From: Rhodoplanes serenus
GTDB lineage: Bacteria > Pseudomonadota > Alphaproteobacteria > Rhizobiales > Xanthobacteraceae
DNA: 64,000 nt
Assembly (NCBI GenBank): GCA_945893145.1
Contig: CAMDDZ010000002.1
Location: 1 to 64,000, forward strand
Direction of reading: 5' to 3'
Shown here: positions 34,209 through 41,914 of the stretch, piece after piece
Layout of the letters: every line of letters starts with the position of its first letter
Numbering within the stretch: position 1 is the first letter of the stretch
Program-made: the position numbers and the translations under genes
The notes under the pieces: model-generated
What the model was told of the DNA's origin: nothing
Databases searched by the model: none
What the model saw: only the letters and a program-made list of their open reading frames with translations

Positions 34209-36497
34209 TCAATGCGCGCTCGCAACAGCATGGTCCTTCAGAACCTTTGCCAGCGTGGCACGCAGGGCGATCGGGTCCACCGGCTTGTGCAACAGGGCGT
34301 AACCGCTCGCGTGAGCTTCGCGCAGCGGATCGGGATTCGTGTCGCCGCTGATGAGGAACGCAGGAACGGGGACCGCCAGCGCGCTACGCAGGCGTTTGAT
34401 CACCTCGATGCCGGTCTTCCCATTGCGCAGGTGGTAGTCTGAAATAATCACATCCGGTGGGTGATCGTACTCCGCCAGACCCGCAAGCGCCGCGCTATCG
34501 GTGCTTCCAGTGACAACACTGCAGCCCCAACTTCGGATCAGCCCACCCATCCCGTCCAGCACAAGTGGGTCGTCATCGATCACAACAACGAGCTTGCCGC
34601 TGGACCCATTGAATCGGGGTCGCGCCGAAGCCGGCGCTTGGGTGGCTAGGGCAGCGGCATGACTGAGCGGCACTGCGACAGAGAAGCAGGAGCCTTTGTT
34701 CACGACGGATTCCACTTCGATCGTATGCTTCAGGAGGCGGCATAGACGATCGACGATGGCAAGACCGAGTCCCAAACCGCCGCGTTGGTCGCGATCAGAT
34801 TTGGCCAGGCGATAGAACTCTCCGAAGATGTGCTGGCGCTGATCCTTGGGGATGCCGCTGCCCGTGTCCCACACTTCGATCCGAACCTGGTCGCCCCGTC
34901 TGCGACAACCGACAACGACACCGCCGGTCGAGGTGTAGCGGATCGCGTTCGATACAAGATTGAACACGATCCGCTCGAGTAGGATGAAGTCGCTGTGTAC
35001 CGAGGCGCGACTGCCGACAACACGCAAGGACAGTCCGTTTTCGCGCGCGGTCCCGGCAAAGGTGGTCTCAACCCGCTTCAGCAGTTGCGCGATGGGAAAG
35101 TCGCTAGGGTGAGGCGTTAGCACGCCAGCATCCAGTTTGGACACGTCGAGCAACGCATTGAACAGCTCATTCATGGCTGAAAGCGCAGCTTCGATGCGCG
35201 CCACGAGCCGCTTTCGTTCATCGGCACTGGTGCGCCCGCGCAGCTGCGCGACGAACAGGCCAAGCGCGTGTAAGGGCTGTCGCAGGTCGTGGCTCGCCGT
35301 CGCGAGGAAACGCGACTTGGCAAGGTTAGCGACCTGAAGCTGATGCGTGCGCTCTTCGACCTTGCGTTCGAGCGTAGCATAGGATTCCTGTAGCCGCGCG
35401 GCCATGCTGTTGAATTGGTCTCCAAGCACTTCGAGTTCGTCGCCACTCTTGATCGAGATGCGCCGCGCGAGGTCGCCGCCGCCAATCCGCGCAGCGCCGT
35501 CGCTCAGAGAATGGATCGGCACGACCATTCTGCGTGCAAGAAACAGTCCGGCGAAAAAAGCCAGGGCAAGCCCGGCGAGCACCAGAACACCTGAACGGAT
35601 GACCGTGGCATAGACCGGTGCATAAGCCTCCTCGACCGGCATGTCGGCGAACACCAGCCAGCCGAGCGGTGCGACCGCCGCATAGGCGCTCAGCACCGTC
35701 CGACCCTTCAAGTCGACCGCCACGCTGGAATGGTCCAGTGTCTCGGAGAACTGCGTCGCGCGCGCGGCCTGCACATGCGTGAGGTGCGACAGATCAGTCC
35801 TGCGCAGCACCAGGCTGATGTCCGGGTGCGCGATCAGGCGCCCCTGGCGATCGACCACATACGCCTGGCCGCGCTCGCCAACCTTAATTTGCGAAATCAC
35901 GTCCCAGATGAACTTGAGGTTCACCTGCGCGACGATCACGCCATGATCGGGCCGCGCGCCGGCAGCGGCGATCGTCATGTACGGCTCCGATTCGCGAACG
36001 AAATAGACCGGTCCGTAATAGACCTTGTTGGCAATAGCCTCGACGAAGGTCGGATCCTGCGAGAAATCGGCCATGCTGCTGACCACGTCCACCGCCTGGC
36101 GCGACATGCGGTATCGCTCCCGCCCGGTGGCATCGAGTTGGGCGACCTCGGTCACGGCCGGCACCTGACGCAACAGGCGCATCGCATCAAAGCGCTATTC
36201 TTCTTCTGTCTTGGCACGCAATGGAAGCTGCGTCGTCCAGGCCAACTGACCCTCGATCTCCCTGACGAATTGGCCAATCTTCTCGGCGGCCGATTTCGCC
36301 TGCTCGTCCTGAATGCGGACCAGCAGCGTTCTCAATTCGTGATACGACAGCCAGACATCAAAGATGCCTTTGGGAACCAGCGCCAGGACGACGACGGCCA
36401 GAAACAGCGCAACGTATTTGCGGAACAATCGGCTGCGGACCGGCGCGAGAGCAGGCGCCCGGGCTTCCGCTGTCGGTCCACTCGTCGCCGGTTTCAT
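34209..36497 (-). pseudogene. Hybrid histidine kinase interrupted by an in-frame amber codon
   Basis: Reads as one 762-codon hybrid kinase except for TAG at 36197-36195 (codon 101). Codons on both sides are in the same frame and continue the same domain (GQFVREIEGQL... then RFDAMRLLRQVP). Domains: N-terminal helix (LFRKYVALFLAVVVLALVP), periplasmic Cache-like sensor, second helix (about residue 300), HAMP, HisKA with FLATASHDLRQPLHAL (His near residue 403), HATPase (DTGSGIPKDQ, GGLGLGLAIV) and a C-terminal receiver (VIISDYHLRNG). The flanking GAAGAAGAA-TAG-CGC suggests a Gln codon CAG changed to TAG. Restart at ATG 36182 would lose the first helix and part of the sensor. Readthrough or sequence error are the alternatives. 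Confidence 0.85.
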
Positions 36498-36805
36498 TCG
36501 GATAACCTGTTGGCCGACAGGCAGCCAAGGATTAGCGCCAGACGCTTGCTACTGTGAGACTAGCATGTAGCCGGAACGGCGCGAATGCCCCGGCCGGTGC
36601 GCAATCCTCTCGCTTTCTCGCATGCCGACACATTGTTGTTCTCCCAGACGGCGCACGCTCCTGAACTGCGGCCGACCGGGTCCACGCGGCAATCTGCGAC
36701 AGATGCGACTGGACCGTCTCCACCTTAGTATGGCGCTCCACCTCGATGATTCACTTGCCTAATCGGAGGCTCGGCCTGGCTTCATCCGAATTGAGTGACG
36801 GATGG
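36498..36805. other. Divergent intergenic region, no gene seen
   Basis: 308 bases between the kinase gene start and the TrpX-like receptor gene. No plausible coding frame or RNA gene is visible; an ATG at 36746 in frame with the receptor gene could extend that gene by 20 codons. Promoters for both divergent genes should lie here, but I see no box convincing enough to mark. Confidence 0.5.
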
Positions 36806-37810
36806 ATGGTTACAAGCATCCATCGGCGCCGGTTCTGCGCCCTTCTCAGCGGATGGGTGGCATCGGGGCCTATCGCGGCGCGCGCGCAGCAGACCGAGCG
36901 CGCCCGGACCATTGGCGTGCTGATGGGGCTTGCCGACGACGCGGAATCGCGCGTGCGCCTCAAGGCGTTTGAGTTGGGACTTGAGAAGGAAGGATGGGTC
37001 CTCGGCCGGGACGTCAGGGTCGAATATCGATTTGCCGCCGGCGACGCCAACCGCGCCCGCGCGCTCGCTAAAGCGATGGTCGAGCTGCAACCCGACATCA
37101 TCGTCGGTCACAGCACCCCGGTCGTTACCGAACTTGCGCGCGCCACCCGAACAATTCCGATTGTGTTCGTCGTTGTCGCGGACCCCGTCGGCAGCGGATT
37201 CGTCGCAAGCTTTGCCAGGCCGAGTGGCAATATCACAGGATTTACCAATCTCACGGCCTCGATAACCGGCAAGCTGCTGACGATCCTTAAACAGATGACG
37301 CCCAACCTCACCTGTGTTGGCCTCTTGTTCAGTCCCGATGCCAGCATAAGCGCCGGACAGCTCTTCTTGCGCCCGCTCGAAGCAGCGGCCCGATCGTTCG
37401 CGCTCGAGGCGGTCCCGATGCAAGTGCGCCAGCCGGCCGACATCGAATCCCGCATGATCGAGTTGGCGCGCGAACCGAACGTTGGTCTGATCGTGACGTC
37501 GGACAATTTCACGACCATCCATCGGCACGCCATCATTGCGACGGCGGCACGACTGCGTATTCCGACGGTCTACCCTTCTCGTTTTTTTGTCGAGGCCGGC
37601 GGCTTAATGTCCTATGGCGTCGATATTACCGACCTGTTCCGGCGGGCGCCGGAATACGTCAATCGGATCCTGCGGGGTGCCAGACCGGCCGATCTTCCGG
37701 TTCAAGCGCCGACCAAATTCGAACTGACGATCAACCTCAAGACTGCCAAAGCCCTCGGCCTTGTGGTGCCGCGAGCTTTACTTCTGGCAGCCGATGAATT
37801 GTTCGAATGA
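36806..37810 (+). CDS. ABC transporter substrate-binding protein, TrpX/DUF534 type
   Basis: 334-residue periplasmic receptor of the family that includes tryptophan and other aromatic-ligand receptors. From ATG 36806 the leader is MVTSIHRRRFCALLSGWVAS ending in AARAQQ; HRRRF followed by a moderate hydrophobic stretch looks Tat-like. Family features: TIGVLMGLADDAESR, QPDIIVGHSTPVVTEL, IPIVFVVVADPVGSGFV and FARPSGNITGFTN. ATG 36746 in frame would place 20 extra residues before the leader and is less likely. No permease or ATPase gene is adjacent. The partial repeat at 37811 begins right after its stop. Confidence 0.85.
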   Translation: MVTSIHRRRFCALLSGWVASGPIAARAQQTERARTIGVLMGLADDAESRVRLKAFELGLEKEGWVLGRDVRVEYRFAAGDANRARALAKAMVELQPDIIVGHSTPVVTELARATRTIPIVFVVVADPVGSGFVASFARPSGNITGFTNLTASITGKLLTILKQMTPNLTCVGLLFSPDASISAGQLFLRPLEAAARSFALEAVPMQVRQPADIESRMIELAREPNVGLIVTSDNFTTIHRHAIIATAARLRIPTVYPSRFFVEAGGLMSYGVDITDLFRRAPEYVNRILRGARPADLPVQAPTKFELTINLKTAKALGLVVPRALLLAADELFE

Positions 37811-37884
37811 GGTTTTCGGAAAAGATCATGCTCAAACAAAAAAGCTAGAGTTTGATCCGATTCAATCGAGTCAGATCAAACTCT
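37811..37884. repeat. Interspersed repeat with terminal hairpin, overlapping the EamA gene end
   Basis: GGTTTTCGGAAAAGATCATG (37811-37830, related to the repeat at 27985), then an A-rich spacer and the perfect 11-base stem AGAGTTTGATC (37847-37857) / GATCAAACTCT (37874-37884). Read on the minus strand the hairpin is followed by GCTTTTTTG, so it can terminate the EamA transcript. The stem also encodes the last residues and stop codon of that protein. Confidence 0.8.
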
Positions 37885-38780
37885 GAGCGCGAAAATGAAA
37901 TGCTGCCGTTGATCGCCGCAACGCCGACAAGGATGGCGCAGAGGCCGAACGCCAGCGTCCAGGTCAGAGGTTCGCCCATCAGTGTGCATCCGATCAACAC
38001 GCCTATGGCTGGCTTCAGATAGCTGGCGCTCGCTGTACTCATGCTGCCGGCCGTGCGGATCAGGCGAAAATAGATCACGAAGCCCAAAGCGGTCACCAGG
38101 GCGTTTACTCCCAGCGCGGCCAGTGACGCAAACGAAGGCGCGACGCGCCAAGGCGCTTCGACCAGCAAACTAAGCGGAATGAGCACGATGGCCGCCCATG
38201 TCAGCATGCCGGCCGCCACGACTTCTGGCGCTTCGTCCACAAATCGGCGGCCATAGATAACGCTGGCGGCGGACGAAAACGTCGCCAGGACGATCGCGGC
38301 TTGCCCCAGCGTTTCGCGACCGAATCCCAGGAGCGCGTTCGCACCAGCGATTGCCACAACCCCGACCAGCCCGACGATCGCCCCCGACATTCGGCCGGCG
38401 GTTATCGGCTCATGATGCGTCCACAGCGCGCCGATAAGGCACACGAATAAAGGCGTGCTCGAATTCAGGACAGCGGCCAGCGCACTGTCCACCGATTGCT
38501 GGCCAAAGGCGACGAACGTGTACGGAATAATGCACGCGATGCTGCACTGGACGAGCAGATGCCCGGCAAAGCTCCATTGTCTTGGCAGGCGGCGGCCTGC
38601 CAGTGCTACCACGGTCCAAAGCACCATCGCGGCCAACGACACACGGACAGCTGCGAGCGTGATCGGCGGGATTGTTTCGAGCGCGATTTTCGTCAGCGCG
38701 TAAGGAATTCCCCACAAAACGCCCAACAGCAAAAGTGGCCCGAGTTCGAGGAGCGAGGTCTTTTTGCGGTGCGGCCCCAT
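37845..38780 (-). CDS. EamA/DMT-family transporter
   Basis: 311-residue drug/metabolite exporter with ten hydrophobic helices in two EamA repeats. The first begins LLLLGVLWGIPYALTKIALE and the second after a loop near residue 150 (AIVLATFSSAASVIYGRRF). SYLKPAIGVLIGCTLMGEPLTW is the typical late-helix motif. Substrate unknown, typically a metabolite or amino acid exported by proton exchange. The last residues (FDLTRLNRIKL) and the stop are supplied by the interspersed repeat, so the original end was probably different. Transcribed in the same direction as the receiver gene, 18 bases downstream of it. Confidence 0.88.
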   Translation of the reverse strand: MGPHRKKTSLLELGPLLLLGVLWGIPYALTKIALETIPPITLAAVRVSLAAMVLWTVVALAGRRLPRQWSFAGHLLVQCSIACIIPYTFVAFGQQSVDSALAAVLNSSTPLFVCLIGALWTHHEPITAGRMSGAIVGLVGVVAIAGANALLGFGRETLGQAAIVLATFSSAASVIYGRRFVDEAPEVVAAGMLTWAAIVLIPLSLLVEAPWRVAPSFASLAALGVNALVTALGFVIYFRLIRTAGSMSTASASYLKPAIGVLIGCTLMGEPLTWTLAFGLCAILVGVAAINGSISFSRSEFDLTRLNRIKL

Positions 38781-38798
38781 TGAAGCTTCGGCGTGGTC

Positions 38799-39182
38799 CT
38801 AGCGCTGCAACACGGAAGCATCGACCAGCGCGGCGCGAAACTTCGCGGCATCCACCGGCTTGTGCAACAAACCATAATCGCCGTCGCTTGGCGGTGAACT
38901 GGCGTCACCGGAAATCAGCAAGGCGGGAATCTCGAACACGTTGCGCAAGCCTTCGATCACATCGACGCCGGTGGCCCCTTCCGAAAGGCGATAGTCGCAG
39001 ACGATCAGATCCGGGCGGCGCCCGAGTTCGGCGAGCTGCACCAGCGCGGCGGCGTAGGACGCCGCCGCGACGACCCGGCAACCCCAAGAGCGGAGCAGCC
39101 CGCCGGTCGCCTCAAGCACCAGAGGATCATCATCAATCACCACGATGAGCTTGCCGCCGTGGGTATCGCGCGTGGCCTTCAT
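38799..39182 (-). CDS. Stand-alone receiver domain
   Basis: 127-residue protein that is almost only a CheY-like receiver: KLIVVIDDDPLVLEATGG (acid pocket), phospho-acceptor Asp in LIVCDYRLSEGATG, Ser in LLISGDASSPP and Lys in GLLHKPVD. It closely resembles the receiver at the C-terminus of the broken hybrid kinase at 34209 (shared VVIDDDPLVL, LxRSWGCxVV, LLISGD/FLISGD and YxLLHKPVD), so one derives from the other or both from a common kinase. No output domain. It may act as a phosphate relay or sink. ATG 39182. Confidence 0.87.
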   Translation of the reverse strand: MKATRDTHGGKLIVVIDDDPLVLEATGGLLRSWGCRVVAAASYAAALVQLAELGRRPDLIVCDYRLSEGATGVDVIEGLRNVFEIPALLISGDASSPPSDGDYGLLHKPVDAAKFRAALVDASVLQR

Positions 39183-39419
39183 GTCTCACGCCTTCGATCA
39201 ATGTGGATGCCAAGCCGCAATATCGGTGCGCCCACCGCGAAAATAAATCGATCCAAAGTATCGCGAAGTCAGTGCCTTGGTCCCGATACCTCGGGACGTT
39301 GGTCTTGTCGTCTTTCGGATCGCCGTTGGTACTTGAGTGCGATTGTACCGTTGATCTTTTTTCACAACGATGCGCGGGCCGTCGCACTGCGACAACTTTC
39401 AATCCATGGGAGCCTCACG

Positions 39420-39614
39420 ATGAAGAAATCCTCTCTGCGTCCTATCCGTTCCGGCGACAAGGTTCGTCACACCACGACCAAAGTGCGGCTTGGAGATCAA
39501 GCGCCGGTGTTCGTGCGTGCGATCCGCGCTGGCGATAAGGTGACCCGCGACACCGCGACCCAAGATCAGGGCAAGGTGCGGCTCGGGGATCAGGCGCCGG
39601 TGTTCGCGCGCTAA
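39420..39614 (+). CDS. Small basic protein with an internal tandem repeat
   Basis: 64-residue protein, not recognised. It is built of two imperfect copies of about 28 residues: IRSGDKVR then KVRLGDQAPVF (residues 9-16 and 21-31), and IRAGDKVT then KVRLGDQAPVF (35-42 and 52-62). The DNA repeats (39480-39512 and 39573-39605) differ at synonymous positions (CTTGGAGATCAA vs CTCGGGGATCAG), which argues for selection on the protein. GGGAG lies nine bases before ATG 39420. It is rich in Lys/Arg/Asp and has no leader or membrane segment. It may be a small nucleic-acid-binding or structural protein; that is only a guess. Confidence 0.6.
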   Translation: MKKSSLRPIRSGDKVRHTTTKVRLGDQAPVFVRAIRAGDKVTRDTATQDQGKVRLGDQAPVFAR

Positions 39615-39715
39615 CATTAGAGCCAGTTGAGAGTAAGTTTGCTCGCGGGAGCGAATTCTGCTCCCGCGGGCAAACCCGTTACGGCGACGTCGGGTCGCTT
39701 TGAGGACATTCGATC

Positions 39716-40504
39716 ATGGTCGCTGAACAGCCAATAGACGGCCCGCTCGCCGAGTTCTTTCAGCTCGTACCCACTGCAGCCACCCCGCGCCGCGCCGACA
39801 AGTCGGTCGGTGGCGTCATCCCGGCGCGTGCCTTGCGCTACTGCGAGGCCCTTACCAGTGCGTCCGCGTTCGGCTGGTATGTCTTTCTCCCGATCACTTT
39901 CAAGGTCGTCTGGGATGGGCACGACATGCTGTGGACCCACGAGGGTGTCGACGAATGGCTGCCTTTGACGCGTGATGCCGTGCAATATCCGGGATTCAGC
40001 GAGGTTTTTGACCAGGCGGCGCCGCCCGATATTCGCGGCTTCGCGCCGCCGTTTCTCGGGCCGTCGATTCAGCCGGGCGGTCTACAGATCTGGACGGGCT
40101 GCATTGCCAGGACCGCGCCGGGATGGAGCCTACTGGTGCGCGGTGTGGCCAATCTTTCGCAGAGCCTGTCCTATCAAATGATGGAAGGTATCGTCGAAAC
40201 CGATAGCTGGTTTGGTCCGCTGTTCAACAACATCCGGATCCTGAAAACCGATATCCCGATCGAGTTCAGAAGCGACGTGCCATTTCTGCAAGTGCAGCCA
40301 GTCAAAAAGGACGTTTATCGCGACAAATTCCTGCAGAACTTCGCGGTCAAAGAATTGGGCGAGCTTTCATCCGAAAACTGGGAGGCATTTCGCCGCACGG
40401 TCGTGGCTCCGAACATTGCCGCCGACCGAAAACGGGGCCAGTACGCGGTTTCGGTGCGCAAGCAAGCGGCTCATGGCGGGATCCAATCGGCGATGGCGAA
40501 GTGA
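39716..40504 (+). CDS. DUF6065-like hypothetical protein
   Basis: 262 residues, cytoplasmic by appearance. Stretches such as FFQLVPTAATPRRADKSVGG, RALRYCEALTSASAFGWYVF, RGFAPPFLG, QIWTGCIARTAPGWSLLVRG and GIVETDSWFGPLFNNIRI look like the DUF6065 family as I remember it. The family has no known activity. ATG 39716 directly follows a 101-base gap after the small repeat protein. Highly aromatic (Trp, Tyr, Phe) composition suggests a folded single domain. The assignment to the family is moderate. Confidence 0.72.
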   Translation: MVAEQPIDGPLAEFFQLVPTAATPRRADKSVGGVIPARALRYCEALTSASAFGWYVFLPITFKVVWDGHDMLWTHEGVDEWLPLTRDAVQYPGFSEVFDQAAPPDIRGFAPPFLGPSIQPGGLQIWTGCIARTAPGWSLLVRGVANLSQSLSYQMMEGIVETDSWFGPLFNNIRILKTDIPIEFRSDVPFLQVQPVKKDVYRDKFLQNFAVKELGELSSENWEAFRRTVVAPNIAADRKRGQYAVSVRKQAAHGGIQSAMAK

Positions 40505-40540
40505 CCGCGCGCGTCAAGTTGACGGCTAGTCGCGGTACCA

Positions 40541-40819
40541 ATGGATGATTCGGTCAGTACTTATGACCGTACCCCCAGTACCTTGGCAGGATACTCCGAG
40601 CCGCTCCCCCGTGACCTAATTGCAGTCGTGGGTTCAATGGTACGCAGATTCAACAACAACGGGTCGGATGGGGCGGTCAATATCGGCTGCATGGCACTCC
40701 GACTATCCAAAGAGGCTCGAACTGACAGCCGCGAAATCTTGGCCTCCGTGGCAACGCTCGAAATCCAGAACACTTTAGCCAACAAGAGACTGCAGGATGC
40801 CGAGCGCAGCGAGGCGTGA
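40541..40819 (+). CDS. Hypothetical protein
   Basis: 92-residue predicted protein (MDDSVSTYDRTPSTLAGYSE...) with no recognisable domain, leader or membrane helix; its C-terminal half is likely helical (ARTDSREILASVATLEIQNT). It overlaps the next small gene by 23 bases. Codon composition is less GC-rich than the catabolic genes. Coding status is plausible from position in a same-direction run of small genes, but not certain. Confidence 0.45.
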   Translation: MDDSVSTYDRTPSTLAGYSEPLPRDLIAVVGSMVRRFNNNGSDGAVNIGCMALRLSKEARTDSREILASVATLEIQNTLANKRLQDAERSEA

Positions 40820-41006
40820 CAGGTCAGCAGGCGTTTCGTACTTGCGCGAGCAAGCACAGCGGTGTGTTCGGCTCGCGCGCGACTGCCCGGATGCCCAAAC
40901 GTCGCACGCACTCGAAGCGCTCAGCCTCGACTTGATGGAGAAGGCGGCGGAGCTTGACGAACTGCTTGCCATTTTGCCCGCAAGTGCATCGGGGGAACAT
41001 CGGTGA
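40797..41006 (+). CDS. Small conserved rhizobial-type protein
   Basis: 69 residues. The core YLREQAQRCVRLARDCPDAQ...ALEALSLDLMEKAAELDELL is a pattern I know from many short, unnamed proteins in Bradyrhizobium-like genomes: two amphipathic helices with a conserved Cys-x-x-Leu-Ala-Arg. No function is established. It overlaps the previous small gene and its stop is 62 bases before the next start. ATG 40797 is the only start upstream of the core. Confidence 0.65.
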   Translation: MPSAARRDRSAGVSYLREQAQRCVRLARDCPDAQTSHALEALSLDLMEKAAELDELLAILPASASGEHR

Positions 41007-41068
41007 GCCGCGCCGGTGGATGCTGGACTGGCGTCAATCTTTCACAGAAGCAATGGGGGACGTTAGAT

Positions 41069-41413
41069 ATGAGTGCTCAACTCAAAGGTCGTCGTCGGTC
41101 GCAGCAGTCCGACATGGATCGGCTGCTCGACCAGCTTGCGCGGGAATGCAGGAATCCTGCGCGAGTCGTCGAGCTCTTTTATTGGAGCCAAGAACCCGAT
41201 TTGGCGGAAATTATGCGCCAAATTATTGCGCTTCCGGACCAAGCCAAAAGCACATTGCATGCGTTCTTTCGACTGGCCGAGGGCGACTTACGTTCTGTCG
41301 CCGTCTCCGTAAATGCCAGTGGAGACCTAACATTGTCGTGTCCAACGGTGGGGCATCTGCTCGACGAGATGGACGCATCGGGCGTGGAAAAGCCGCCCCA
41401 GTCGATGCATTAG
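41069..41413 (+). CDS. Hypothetical protein
   Basis: 114 residues from ATG 41069, which has GGGGGA (41055-41060) at good distance; a GTG at 41003 overlapping the previous stop would add 22 residues. The sequence RRRSQQSDMDRLLDQLAREC followed by VVELFYWSQEPDLAEIMRQI suggests helices, ending in VGHLLDEMDASG. Not recognised beyond similarity to short proteins of the same group of bacteria. It lies 82 bases upstream of the XRE regulator, so the two may be co-transcribed. Confidence 0.6.
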   Translation: MSAQLKGRRRSQQSDMDRLLDQLARECRNPARVVELFYWSQEPDLAEIMRQIIALPDQAKSTLHAFFRLAEGDLRSVAVSVNASGDLTLSCPTVGHLLDEMDASGVEKPPQSMH

Positions 41414-41495
41414 CACCGATAAAAGGCTGGTTTTTGCGGGAAGGCGAGAGCTCTGGGGCTTTGCTAAGCTGGCACATTGAATTATTGTTGATTTC

Positions 41496-41891
41496 ATGCC
41501 GCCAGCCAGAATGAAAAAAGCCCCCGAGCCGGTCGACAGATTAGTCGGACAAAACATCCGGATATTTCGCAAGGCGAAAGGATTATCCCAAACTGCGCTG
41601 GGAGATGGGCTGGGCGTTACTTTTCAACAAATACAGAAGTACGAAAACGGAGTTAATCGAGTCGGTTCGGGCCGCTTGGCAAAGATCGCGCAAGTCCTGG
41701 ACGTACCAGTTTCCCGATTCTTTCATAACCGCACCACGAAGGCCGATGGCGATGACGGGGCGGATGCCGTCACCGATCTGCTGTCGTCGCCCTATGCACT
41801 AAGGATGCTTAAGGCCCTTAGCAGGATTTCCGACAGTAAGGTGCAATTGTCTTTGGTTAGCCTGACAGAGACCGTCGCTGATCGAGAATAA
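41496..41891 (+). CDS. XRE-family transcriptional regulator
   Basis: 131-residue DNA-binding protein. Helix-turn-helix of the Cro/CI type: VGQNIRIFRKAKGLSQTALG, then VTFQQIQKYENGVNRVGSGR, where the recognition helix VTFQQIQKYENG is typical of alphaproteobacterial family members, and LAKIAQVLDVPVSRFF. The C-terminal half (SSPYALRMLKALSRISDSKV) is a helical extension seen in the same subfamily. ATG 41496 is used; ATG 41511 is an alternative. It may regulate the preceding small genes. It converges with the MmgE/PrpD gene. Confidence 0.88.
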   Translation: MPPARMKKAPEPVDRLVGQNIRIFRKAKGLSQTALGDGLGVTFQQIQKYENGVNRVGSGRLAKIAQVLDVPVSRFFHNRTTKADGDDGADAVTDLLSSPYALRMLKALSRISDSKVQLSLVSLTETVADRE

Positions 41892-41914
41892 TGACGCACA
41901 ACCGCCACCGCTGG

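Noticed and set aside
36180..36200. Frameshift as the cause of the kinase split
   Set aside because: Both parts are in the same frame (starts 36497 and 36182 differ by 315 bases); the interruption is one TAG codon.
39133..39402. 89-codon minus-strand frame upstream of the receiver gene
   Set aside because: No family resemblance and it overlaps the start of the receiver gene in another frame.
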